Below, piece by piece: positions 37,687 through 47,781 of a stretch of 51,207 nt of DNA (positions are counted from its first letter, which is position 1; each line of letters begins with the position of its first letter). The translations under genes were made by a program, and so were the position numbers. Origin of the DNA: Pandoraea anhela (GTDB lineage Bacteria > Pseudomonadota > Gammaproteobacteria > Burkholderiales > Burkholderiaceae). The notes under the pieces are model-generated. The model was not told the origin of the DNA, made no database searches, and worked only from the letters and a program-made list of their open reading frames with translations. The stretch spans positions 1 to 51,207 of the forward strand of contig NZ_CABPSB010000027.1 in assembly GCF_902459655.1 (NCBI RefSeq), in the 5' to 3' direction.

Positions 37687-38814
37687 TCAGGCTTTCGTGC
37701 TCAAGGCAAGAATGTCGGCGGCCAGACGCTCGACCGTCTCCGGTCGCGTATCCCATGCACACATGAAACGGCACCCGCCTGCGCCGATGAAGGTGTAGAA
37801 GCGCCAGCCCTTGGCGCGCAGCGCCTCGATCACATGCGCCGGCAGTTCTGCAAATACGCCGTTGGCTTGCGTCTCGAACATAACCGAGACCCCGGGCACG
37901 TCGCGAATTCGGCTTGCGAGCAATTGCGCCATGTCGTTCGCGTGGCGCGCATGGCGCAGCCACGTATCGTTCTCCAGCATGCCGAGCCATGGGGCGGAGA
38001 TGAAGCGCATCTTCGACGCCAGTTGACCGGCCTGCTTCACCCGGTACGCGAAATCCTCCGCCAGCGCGCGATTGAAGAAAACCACCGCCTCGCCTACGGG
38101 CAGGCCGTTCTTCGTGCCGCCGAAGCAGAGCACGTCCACGCCTGCGCGCCACGTAACATCGCCCGGATGGCAGCCCAGCGTTGCCACGGCATTCGCAAAA
38201 CGCGCACCATCCATATGGACGCGCAAATTTCGGCGCCTGGCAACCGCCGAAATCGCCTTGATCTCGTCGACGGTGTACACCGTGCCGACTTCGGTGGCTT
38301 GGGTGAGCGTGACGACCTTCGGTTTAGGAAAGTGGATGTCGGAACGACGATTGATGACGGACTCGACGGCATCCGGCGTGAGCTTGCCGTTATTCTCGCG
38401 GCCGCGCGCGGTGAGCAGTTTCGCGCCGTTGGAGAAGAACTCCGGACCACCGCACTCGTCCGTCTCGACGTGCGCCAGTTCATGGCAGATGACCGAGTGA
38501 TAGGACTGCGACAGCGACGCGAGCGCCAGCGAATTCGCCGCCGTACCGTTGAAGACGAAGAACACCTCGCAGTCCGTGTCGAACAGTTGACGAATGCCGT
38601 CGCACACACGTTGCGTCCAGGTATCGTCGCCGTAAGAAACTTCGTGACCGCTAGCGTTCGCCTCCACCAGATAGCGCATCGCTTCGGGACAAATACCGGC
38701 GTAGTTGTCCGACGCAAAGTGTTGTGGCGTTTGCAGCGCACCGTCGATGGCGGTAGCGGTGGCAGCGCTTGCTGCGTTGGCGGGGATGTTCGATACGGAC
38801 GGGACTTGCGACAT
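37687..38814 (-). CDS. low-specificity L-threonine aldolase-type PLP enzyme
   Basis: The 375-residue fold-type I enzyme cleaves threonine-like beta-hydroxy amino acids to glycine and an aldehyde in its best-known relatives. The PLP lysine is in CFGGTKNGLPVGEA (about residue 230). Other blocks are FVFNGTAANSLALAS, HLAHVETDECGGPE-type HELAHVETDECGGPE and VHMDGARFANA. The last (D-x-x-R) is the cofactor-binding Asp-Arg. The start at 38814 (MSQVPSVSN) follows GAGG and avoids a longer N-terminus reaching 38847. It is the last gene of a minus-strand run with a tautomerase, a class II aldolase and an MFS carrier. Confidence 0.92.
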   Translation of the reverse strand: MSQVPSVSNIPANAASAATATAIDGALQTPQHFASDNYAGICPEAMRYLVEANASGHEVSYGDDTWTQRVCDGIRQLFDTDCEVFFVFNGTAANSLALASLSQSYHSVICHELAHVETDECGGPEFFSNGAKLLTARGRENNGKLTPDAVESVINRRSDIHFPKPKVVTLTQATEVGTVYTVDEIKAISAVARRRNLRVHMDGARFANAVATLGCHPGDVTWRAGVDVLCFGGTKNGLPVGEAVVFFNRALAEDFAYRVKQAGQLASKMRFISAPWLGMLENDTWLRHARHANDMAQLLASRIRDVPGVSVMFETQANGVFAELPAHVIEALRAKGWRFYTFIGAGGCRFMCAWDTRPETVERLAADILALSTKA

Positions 38815-38923
38815 AACGACCTCTTCAAAGCGACGGGGACTCCGCAAGCGCCCCCGTCTCAGACTTGTCCGGCGAGAAGCGCCGGCCTACCGCAATTCGG
38901 CGGACTGACGTCGGCCGTCCCGC

Positions 38924-39112
38924 TCAACGCGGATCCGACCAGAGCGTGCCGCCCGTCGACCAGTTCTCCGGCTTGACGTCGGTGATGATGATATCGACGG
39001 ACTCTGGCGTGCAACCGATCGTCTCGACAGCCGCTTGCGTGACGGCTTTGACGAACGCGCGCTTTTGCTCGACGGTGCGCCCCTCGAACATCTCGACGTG
39101 AAACGTTGGCAT
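38924..39112 (-). CDS. 4-oxalocrotonate tautomerase-family protein
   Basis: The 62-residue product keeps the catalytic N-terminal proline (M-Pro-Thr-Phe) and the family pattern HVEMFEGRTVEQKRAFVKAV with Arg residues at about 12 and 18, and SVDIIITDVKPENWSTGG. These proteins form hexamers or dimers of trimers and ketonise enol acids in aromatic catabolism. A ribosome binding site AAGGAG precedes the ATG. It lies 109 bases upstream of the threonine aldolase and 161 bases downstream of the class II aldolase. Confidence 0.88.
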   Translation of the reverse strand: MPTFHVEMFEGRTVEQKRAFVKAVTQAAVETIGCTPESVDIIITDVKPENWSTGGTLWSDPR

Positions 39113-39233
39113 TGCGATCTATCTCCTTGTGTCGTTCTTGGAATCCTGAATCAGACGTCAGCCGCGCTACGCACGCTCATCAGCATGATCCGCAGCGTTG
39201 CCGCTCGTTCTCGATGGCGGCGCCGGATTCGGT

Positions 39234-39258
39234 AACGTTCGACATATCGAGAACGTTC
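39234..39258. promoter_or_regulatory. paired AACGTTC sites upstream of the tautomerase gene
   Basis: AACGTTC occurs at 39234-39240 and again at 39252-39258, 18 bases apart (start to start), each containing the palindrome AACGTT. The spacing of almost two helical turns would suit a dimeric regulator. They lie 122-146 bases upstream of the tautomerase start. This is a candidate only. Confidence 0.3.
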
Positions 39259-39273
39259 CACGATACCGCGCCG

Positions 39274-40044
39274 TCAATCACGAAACGAGGCGTCTATTCT
39301 ATCGAGTTTGCGCAGCAGCGCGGGCCACTCCAGCACACCCTCGATCGCGCCGCCGTCTTCCAGTTGAACGGCTGTCTTGTCCTGCACCGCCGGACTCGGC
39401 AGATTCGGTGCCGCGCCGCCCGCAAGCGCCTGTAGCTGAATCTCGCACGCCTTGATGAGCGTCGCCATCAGCACGTACGCCTCCGCCACCGTGCGGCCGA
39501 GCGTCAACGTGCCGTGATTGCGCAGCAACATGGCCGCATGCGTGCCGAGCGACGTCGTCAGCCGTTCGCCCTCAGACGGCGAGAAGGCCAGTCCTTCGTA
39601 ATCGTGATACCCGATGCGCTCGTGAAAACGCAACGCGTGCTGCGAGATGGGCAACAGGCCATGCGGCTGAATCGATACGGCGATTCCCGCCGTATTGTGC
39701 AGATGCATGACACATACGGCATCAGGCCGCGCCGCGTGCACCGCACCGTGCAGCGCAAAGCCCGTCACGTTCACCGGATGTTCGCTCTCGCCCACGATCT
39801 CGCCGTTCATCGTGATCTTCACGAGATTCGACGCGCTCACCTCATCGAACGTCAATCCAAAGGGATTGATAAGGAAGTGCCCCGGCTCGCCCGGCACCAT
39901 CGCGGAAATATGGGTGTAGATGAGGTCGTCCCAGCCGTTGAGGGCGACGAGACGATAGCAGGCGGCAAGATCGACGCGCATGCGGCGTTCCTCGTCGCGC
40001 ATCGCCGTGGCGGCTTTTTTGCCGGCCTTCAGGGTAAAAGACAT
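39274..40044 (-). CDS. class II aldolase/adducin family protein
   Basis: The 256-residue protein has the zinc-binding motifs of class II aldolases: HLHNTAGIAVS (residues about 120-130) and, further on, LLRNHGTLTLGRT with its conserved His. It also has the N-terminal LAACYRLVALNGWDDLIYTHIS typical of the bacterial adducin-like branch. Such proteins cleave or decarboxylate sugar phosphates or hydroxy acids; the substrate here is unknown. The start at 40044 (MSFTLKAGKK) follows AGAGA. The longer frame to 40200 adds a non-conserved Arg-rich stretch. The MFS gene is 79 bases upstream. Confidence 0.9.
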   Translation of the reverse strand: MSFTLKAGKKAATAMRDEERRMRVDLAACYRLVALNGWDDLIYTHISAMVPGEPGHFLINPFGLTFDEVSASNLVKITMNGEIVGESEHPVNVTGFALHGAVHAARPDAVCVMHLHNTAGIAVSIQPHGLLPISQHALRFHERIGYHDYEGLAFSPSEGERLTTSLGTHAAMLLRNHGTLTLGRTVAEAYVLMATLIKACEIQLQALAGGAAPNLPSPAVQDKTAVQLEDGGAIEGVLEWPALLRKLDRIDASFRD

Positions 40045-40123
40045 CGATGTTCTCTGGGAAAGTCCCGCAGCGGATGTCGCCGACATCCCAGCGGGGCGCA
40101 TCGTGGGGCGTTGCCGATACGAC

Positions 40124-41371
40124 TCAGGGCGCGTGTTCGAGCGAGCGCCGCCAGTCCCACACGAAGCCGGCAGCACCGAGCACCAGCACCCCGCTCGCAC
40201 ACAGGAGCGCTGTCGTGAAGCCGCCGGTCGCTGCGACGAGCGGTGCGGCCACCAACGGGCCGACGATCTGCCCGATCCCGTAGGATGCCGTCACGAGACC
40301 GATCAGGCCATTGGCGTTGTCCCCACGCAGGCGTCGGCATTCGCGAACGGTGTACACCGTAATCGCCGTGAACGGCAGCCCCACGAGCACACTGCCCAAC
40401 GCGAAACCCGCGACGTTCGGAAACACGATGCCGATCCCGACGCCCAGTCCTTGCATGATGTAGCAGACCGCGAGCAACAGGCGGTTGTCCCACGTGAGCG
40501 GCGCGCGTGCACCGATGATGGCGCCCGGAATCACCATAAGGCCGAGCAGCGGGAAAAAAAGATCGGGCCACGGCGAGCCGGGCAACGCCTGGCGCGCGAT
40601 CACCGGCAAGAAGGTCGCGGTAATGATGTAGCCGAACCCGGCGAAGCTGTAGAGGAGGGTGACGGGGATCACGCTCTCACCGCTGCCATGATGGACGACG
40701 GATGCCGCAGCAGGCTTATCGGGGCCCGTCGATTTTTCAGCGCCGGGGGCATCGGGAGCATCGGCCACGAACGTGCGCCAGATCACCGCAAGCAAGAGCA
40801 ATGCGAGAACGCCGCACAGCAACCAGCCGCCGCGCGCAGGCCAGCCGAGCGCCTCGTTCAGGCTCGCGAGCAACCCCGTCACGACGATGCCCGCGCCCGG
40901 CCCGGCGAACATCACGCCCCCCAGACTCGGCATGCGCAATTCTGCCAGCTTGCGAAAGCCCCACCCGGCCGAGAACACCATCGCCCACGCGCTCATCACC
41001 CCGGCAAGTGTGCGCACGACGGCCCACACCGCAAACGAGTCGAGCAGGCCCATCGCCAGCGTCAGCGCGACGGTCGCGACCAGCGCGAAACGAATGAGGC
41101 GCGTCGGAGAAAAATGCAGCCACATGCACGAGAGCGCCCCGACGAAGTACCCCGCATAGTTGAGCGACGCGAGCCAACTGCCGTGTTGAATGTCGGTGAG
41201 GCGCTCGTGCAGCATGAGCGGCAGCATCGGCGTAAAAGCGAATCGTCCGATACCCATGGCGATCGACAACGCCAGCATGCAAGACAAGGCAATACGCCAT
41301 GCCGCCCGCTCAGGCGAGGGCGAGTGCAACTTCGAAGAAACCGGGTCGGGGCTGGCGAGTGTGGCTGGCAT
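40124..41371 (-). CDS. YbfB/YjiJ-family MFS transporter
   Basis: The 415-residue protein has twelve predicted helices and begins its first one as IALSCMLALSIAMGIGRFAF. The block GRFAFTPMLPLMLHE and SWLASLNYAGYFVGALS identify the YbfB/YjiJ family of MFS carriers. No substrate is established for this family. A hydrophilic loop sits between helices 6 and 7. The start at 41371 (MPATLASPDPVSS) was chosen because the longer frame to 41623 has only Arg-rich noise. With the downstream class II aldolase, tautomerase and threonine aldolase it may form an uptake-and-breakdown unit. Confidence 0.88.
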   Translation of the reverse strand: MPATLASPDPVSSKLHSPSPERAAWRIALSCMLALSIAMGIGRFAFTPMLPLMLHERLTDIQHGSWLASLNYAGYFVGALSCMWLHFSPTRLIRFALVATVALTLAMGLLDSFAVWAVVRTLAGVMSAWAMVFSAGWGFRKLAELRMPSLGGVMFAGPGAGIVVTGLLASLNEALGWPARGGWLLCGVLALLLLAVIWRTFVADAPDAPGAEKSTGPDKPAAASVVHHGSGESVIPVTLLYSFAGFGYIITATFLPVIARQALPGSPWPDLFFPLLGLMVIPGAIIGARAPLTWDNRLLLAVCYIMQGLGVGIGIVFPNVAGFALGSVLVGLPFTAITVYTVRECRRLRGDNANGLIGLVTASYGIGQIVGPLVAAPLVAATGGFTTALLCASGVLVLGAAGFVWDWRRSLEHAP

Positions 41372-41759
41372 GGCGATGACGGGTCCGCAGGCGGAGGAAA
41401 GCGAACGAGAACGCGTTCGCACAAACGACAGGCGCGCAGCGATTCTTAATACGTCCACCGTAGATTGCTTGTGCGCGCGCAACGTACCGAATACTTTACA
41501 TGCAAACCATTGCCGGATGCGACGGTTCCCCTGCGCGCCGCAGGGCAATCGGACGCGCCGTTTGCAACACTCACGCCAACCCCCGGCGCATCGTTTCTCG
41601 AAACGAAACCGTGCTGCCGGCACCGCCAGATCGTCTCACGTGCATGCGGCGCCGGAAAGGCAAAACGCGCACCGAAGTGCGCGTTTTGCTCGTTTCCATC
41701 CGAGTCGGTCGGCCTGTCGCGACCCATGTCACGCCAGGCGATGCCGACACGATGAATCG
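41372..41759. other. gene-free region between alaS and the MFS gene
   Basis: These 388 bases lie between two minus-strand genes and contain only the alaS terminator at 41661-41688. The upstream part must carry the promoter of the MFS gene; I could not single out a convincing one. Confidence 0.5.
41661..41688 (-). terminator. Rho-independent terminator after alaS
   Basis: A 12-bp perfect stem (CAAAACGCGCAC with GTGCGCGTTTTG) is capped on the minus strand by a TTCG tetraloop. The stem ends in GTTTTG. It lies 72 bases past the alaS stop. Confidence 0.8.
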
Positions 41760-44384
<2,625 letters not shown>

Positions 44385-44446
44385 AGCGTGCTTGGGAGCG
44401 TGGGGACCGGGCGAGCTAAGCCTGGCGGGTATTTTGCAAACTTTTG

Positions 44447-44452
44447 ATTATA
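44447..44452 (-). promoter_or_regulatory. -10 element of the alaS promoter
   Basis: A perfect minus-strand TATAAT, 63 bases before the alaS start, in the divergent gap to the CoA-transferase gene. Confidence 0.45.
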
Positions 44453-44628
44453 CGGGAAATCGATCTATCCACAGCGTTGCGCCGCTAACCGCAGTGCGAA
44501 ACGGCGCTGGTCATGCACCAGCCGACGGACGTAGACTCTCGGCCACAAGTTCCGCAATGCAAAACAACGTTTTGCATCAGCGGCACCCCTCCGTCACACG
44601 ACGGACGCAACCGAGGAGAGAGACAACG

Positions 44629-45852
44629 ATGGGCGCGCTGAGTCATATCCGGGTACTGGACCTTTCGCGCGTGCTCGCGGGCCCGTGGGCCACCCAGAAT
44701 CTGGCGGACCTGGGGGCGGACGTCATCAAGGTCGAGCGTCCCGGCGCCGGCGACGACACGCGTCGCTGGGGTCCCCCCTACCAGCGCGACGCCGAGGGGC
44801 GCGACACTGCGGAAGCGGCGTACTACCTCGCGGCCAACCGTAACAAGCGTTCGCTCACGCTGGACATTTCGTCGGGCGAGGGGCAGGCCATTGTGAAGGC
44901 GTTGGCCGCGCAGAGCGATGTCGTGGTCGAGAATTACAAAGTCGGGCAGTTGGCGAAGTACGGATTGGATTATGCGTCGCTGCGCGAGATCAAGCCGGAT
45001 CTCGTCTACTGCTCGGTGACGGGGTTTGGCCAGGACGGCCCGTACGCATCGCGCGCGGGCTACGACTTTATCGTGCAGGGCATCGGCGGCTTCATGAGCA
45101 TTACGGGCGAACGGGATGCGCTGCCGGGTGGCGGTCCGCAGAAGGCGGGCGTCGCCATTGCCGACCTGATGACGGGCATGTACGCGACCATCGCCATCAT
45201 GGCCGCCCTCACCCATCGTGATCGCACGGGCGTGGGGCAGTACATCGACATGGCGTTGCTCGACACTCAGGTCGCGATGCTCGCCAACATGAACACGAAC
45301 TATCTCGCGAGCGGTGAGGCGCCGGTGCGCTGGGGAAATGCGCATCCGAACATCGTGCCTTATCAGACGTTCCAGACGGGCGACGACGGTTGGATCATCG
45401 TGGCCGTGGGCAACGACGGGCAGTTTCGCAAGTTCGTGGAAGTCGGTGAAGAACCGGCATGGGCGGACGACGAACGGTTCGCGACGAATCCTTCTCGCGT
45501 GCGTCACCGGGAGGTGCTGGTGCCGCTTTTGGCGCAGATGGTGCGCAAATTCGGCAAGGACGACTGGATCGCCAAACTCGAAGCGGCGGGCGTACCCTGT
45601 GGGCCGATCAATACGTTGCCGGAAGTGTTCGCCCATCCGCAGGTGAAGGCACGCGGTATGGAGGTCTCGCTGCCGCATGCGTCGGGCGGCATGGCGAGGG
45701 TCGTCGCGAGTCCGATGAAGATGAGTGAGACACCGCCTGTCGCCCGCAGCGCCCCGCCGACACTCGGCCAGCACAGCGATGACATCCTGCGCGAGCGCCT
45801 CGGGTTCGATGCGACGAGGATTGCGCAATTGCGCGCCGACGGCGTGGTGTGA
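44629..45852 (+). CDS. CaiB/BaiF CoA-transferase family protein (class III)
   Basis: The 407-residue protein has the class III CoA-transferase start SHIRVLDLSRVLAGPWATQNLADLGADVIKVERP, the block NRNKRSLTLDI, and the motif GVAIADLMTGMYA. The last contains the Asp that forms the enzyme-CoA thioester in formyl-CoA transferase. The C-terminal region AAGVPCGPINTLPEVFAHPQ closes the CoA site. Donor and acceptor acids cannot be told from sequence. A strong GAGGAGAG precedes ATG 44629. The gene is the last clearly chromosomal one before the accessory DNA. Confidence 0.93.
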   Translation: MGALSHIRVLDLSRVLAGPWATQNLADLGADVIKVERPGAGDDTRRWGPPYQRDAEGRDTAEAAYYLAANRNKRSLTLDISSGEGQAIVKALAAQSDVVVENYKVGQLAKYGLDYASLREIKPDLVYCSVTGFGQDGPYASRAGYDFIVQGIGGFMSITGERDALPGGGPQKAGVAIADLMTGMYATIAIMAALTHRDRTGVGQYIDMALLDTQVAMLANMNTNYLASGEAPVRWGNAHPNIVPYQTFQTGDDGWIIVAVGNDGQFRKFVEVGEEPAWADDERFATNPSRVRHREVLVPLLAQMVRKFGKDDWIAKLEAAGVPCGPINTLPEVFAHPQVKARGMEVSLPHASGGMARVVASPMKMSETPPVARSAPPTLGQHSDDILRERLGFDATRIAQLRADGVV

Positions 45853-46584
45853 CCGCACGACCCAGCCATCTCCGACGGTCTTCACTGACCGTGCATGCCG
45901 GAGTTTCGCGCAAGCGATAGGAAACCGTCGTCGTCTCGATGCCGGCTTCGGCCCCCAACTCGCGAGGGGCGGCGTGGCAAGGGATTTCGCCGCACGTCAC
46001 CGCCCCATCGGGTCATCGGCGTCATCGGCGTCGACGCGCCGGCGGCCCGACGCCTGCCGTTGCAACTGCCCCTAAGCGATCCTGATGCGTATTGGAACTT
46101 GACGCTCGGCATGGGGCAAGACGCTTGCCCCGTTCGCGCCCCCCCCCAAGAAGAGCCGCCACAACACCCAGCATGGACCTTCTGCACGTCACCTGAGCAT
46201 CATTTCTATGCGTCGGACCTGATACGACGATGGCCCGGCAAGGCCCCTCCTGCATCGAGTGGCTCAACTTCATCTCAGGGCGAGAGACCTCAGGGCACTT
46301 AGGATCCGGACGACATTCGACGGGATCGGTCTGACTCTATAGCCCTCACCGCCGCCCGACCACCCGAAAGCACCTCCCCGCATCCTCAATCTCAGTAACG
46401 CTTCAGTGACCCGCTCCGAAAAATAACCATCGGCGATGGCGCGCTCAGCGTCGAATTTCACCGATTCGCTGCCTCATACTGACCCTCCCGTCTAGATCTA
46501 CCAGCACCAGTGACACGCGCACGCGCCGGCAACTCGGCCGTTGCACCGTTGACTTTGATACTATTTTTTAATACCATAAGCCAC
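45853..46584. other. gene-poor transition zone into accessory DNA
   Basis: These 732 bases carry no frame I would defend. They hold a run of nine C at 46139-46147, a GTCATCGGC doublet near 46014, and a 63-codon minus-strand frame (46270-46461, GTG start) with no recognisable content. Near 46549 a TTGACT and TACCAT pair, 17 bases apart, is a plausible promoter for hicA. The left border of the accessory region probably lies here. Confidence 0.5.
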
Positions 46585-46839
46585 ATGAAATCCAAATCAA
46601 GACGAACTCTTGATCTGCTTTTCTCTCGCCCAACGCCGGCTAACGTGAAGTGGGGCGACGTCGTCGCGCTGTTCCATGACCTTGGCGGAGAGCTGGACGA
46701 ACGAGAAGGATCCCGCGTCGCGGTCTATCTGTTCAAACAAGTCAAGGTGCTACACCGACCTCATCCGTCTCCCGATATGGATAAGGGCGCAGTCGCATCA
46801 ATTCGCAAGTGGCTTGAGGAAAACGGAGTGAAACCATGA
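46585..46839 (+). CDS. hicA: HicA-type toxin (mRNA interferase)
   Basis: The 84-residue protein (MKSKSRRTLDLLFSRPTPAN...) has the double-stranded-RNA-binding-like HicA fold. A C-terminal segment reads KVLHRPHPSPDMDKGAVASIRKWLEENGV; the His in this segment is the usual catalytic candidate. HicA cleaves mRNA independently of the ribosome. The gene overlaps hicB by four bases (ATGA), so the two are translated together. A TTGACT / TACCAT promoter-like pair lies just upstream. Base composition is lower in GC than the core genes. Confidence 0.85.
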   Translation: MKSKSRRTLDLLFSRPTPANVKWGDVVALFHDLGGELDEREGSRVAVYLFKQVKVLHRPHPSPDMDKGAVASIRKWLEENGVKP

Positions 46840-47186
46840 ACAACATCATGATCATCGAAGGGCACAAGGCAGTCATCGCCTATGGCCCAGAAATCGACAT
46901 GTTCAGAGGGGAGTTTGTTGGTCTGAATGGCGGTGCAGATTTTTATGCCGCCGATGTTTCGGGACTGCGCGCCGAAGGCGAACTTTCGTTGAAAATTTTT
47001 CTTGAGGAATGTGCGCGACGTGGCATCGAGCCGCAGAAGCAGTTTTCCGGAAAATTCGTTGTTCGCCTGACGCCGAAGACTCACGAGGCGGCTGCAATCG
47101 CGGCAGCCGCGCACGGGCAAAGTCTAAATCAATGGGTGGCGGAAACGCTTGAGCACGCGGCGCTCGCAACTCCCGATAGTGCGTAA
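46836..47186 (+). CDS. hicB: HicB-type antitoxin
   Basis: The 116-residue antitoxin has an N-terminal partly degraded RNase-H-like domain (GEFVGLNGGADFYAADVSGL then LKIFLEECARRGIEP) and a C-terminal ribbon-helix-helix (GKFVVRLTPKTHEAAAIAAA with HGQSLNQWVAETLEHA) that binds the operator. It neutralises HicA and should autorepress the operon. The final codons and stop overlap an integrase remnant on the other strand. The last seven residues (after EHAA) are therefore probably read from foreign sequence at a deletion joint. Confidence 0.88.
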   Translation: MNNIMIIEGHKAVIAYGPEIDMFRGEFVGLNGGADFYAADVSGLRAEGELSLKIFLEECARRGIEPQKQFSGKFVVRLTPKTHEAAAIAAAAHGQSLNQWVAETLEHAALATPDSA

Positions 47187-47370
47187 TGACGGTGGACACC
47201 AGCGTCTTCATCGACACTCTGTCGAGATCCCTACCCTCATTCACTGCCACCTCAATTTCGCAAGCCCATTCAGTTGCCTGCGCCTTCGTCCGAATTGTTT
47301 TTGCTATACTCTTGCCCTCGCGTCGGACTTGAGCGCGCCAACGCGTTCCTACCTGCACAATCGATGCCAC
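47165..47370 (-). pseudogene. 5' remnant of a second tyrosine-type integrase
   Basis: The frame starts at GTG 47370 behind a near-perfect AAGGAGG and reads MASIVQVGTRWRAQVRREGK, AKTIRTKAQATEWACEIE, then VITHYRELR. This is the N-terminal arm-binding part of phage integrases with SAM-like domains. Similarity is lost at the point where it meets the end of hicB (about 47165), so a deletion or insertion removed the rest. It starts 172 bases upstream of the 5' end of tRNA-Arg and points away from it. This is a different integrase from the intact one downstream and from the fragment at the left edge. Confidence 0.75.
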
Positions 47371-47541
47371 TGCCACCCTCCTTGCTGTAGCAAAAGTGTA
47401 GCAACGGCGACGTGAAACGGCAGGTTGCGGAGTGATCTGGAGTGATACTATAGGGGTATCGCAATCAGCCGGAAAGCCCCGTGGAATAAGGCGATGCCTT
47501 TGATTTCAAAGGACATCGCGCTACTGGATGGAATCCAGTCT

Positions 47542-47616
47542 CTCCCTGTAGTTCAATGGATAGAACGAGTGCCTCCTAAGCGCTAGATACAGGTTCGATT
47601 CCTGTCGGGGGGACCA
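47542..47616 (+). tRNA. tRNA-Arg (anticodon CCU)
   Basis: The sequence folds into a cloverleaf of 75 bases with encoded CCA. The acceptor stem is CTCCCTG with CGGGGGG (two G-U pairs), the anticodon stem AGTGC/GCGCT, the anticodon loop CTCCTAA and the T-arm ACAGGTTCGATTCCTGT. It reads AGG. The 3' end, with the GGTTCGATTCC box, is a common attachment site for P4-type integrases, and one is encoded 166 bases downstream. Confidence 0.93.
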
Positions 47617-47647
47617 ATGAAGCAACCAACGTTACCCAAGGATTACT

Positions 47648-47685
47648 AAAAAGCCCCGCAAAGCCTTGCCTGTCGGGGCTTTTTT
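47648..47685 (+). terminator. terminator after tRNA-Arg
   Basis: AAAAAGCCCCG pairs with CGGGGCTTTTT across a 15-base loop, followed by a T run. It lies 32 bases beyond the tRNA 3' end and inside the integrated side. Confidence 0.75.
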
Positions 47686-47730
47686 CTGCCATCATTGCCC
47701 AACAACTCCCAGCAGCGCACAGAATTTTTT

Positions 47731-47779
47731 GGGGTATCAATGGGGAGATCGAGCGATACCCCCAATGATTGATACCCCC
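47731..47779. promoter_or_regulatory. three GATACCCC / GGGGTATC sites before the integrase
   Basis: GGGGTATC occurs at 47731-47738, GATACCCCC at 47755-47763 and again at 47771-47779. The last ends three bases before the integrase ATG at 47782. A fourth copy (GGGGTATC) lies upstream of the tRNA at 47453-47460. Clustered short repeats around an integrase gene and attachment site are typical of arm-type sites. The copy abutting the start codon could also repress int. Function is inferred. Confidence 0.5.
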
Positions 47780-47781
47780 AT

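Noticed and set aside
46270-46461. 63-codon minus-strand frame in the gene-poor zone
   Set aside because: GTG start, no recognisable domain, no conserved context; kept only as a note in the transition zone.
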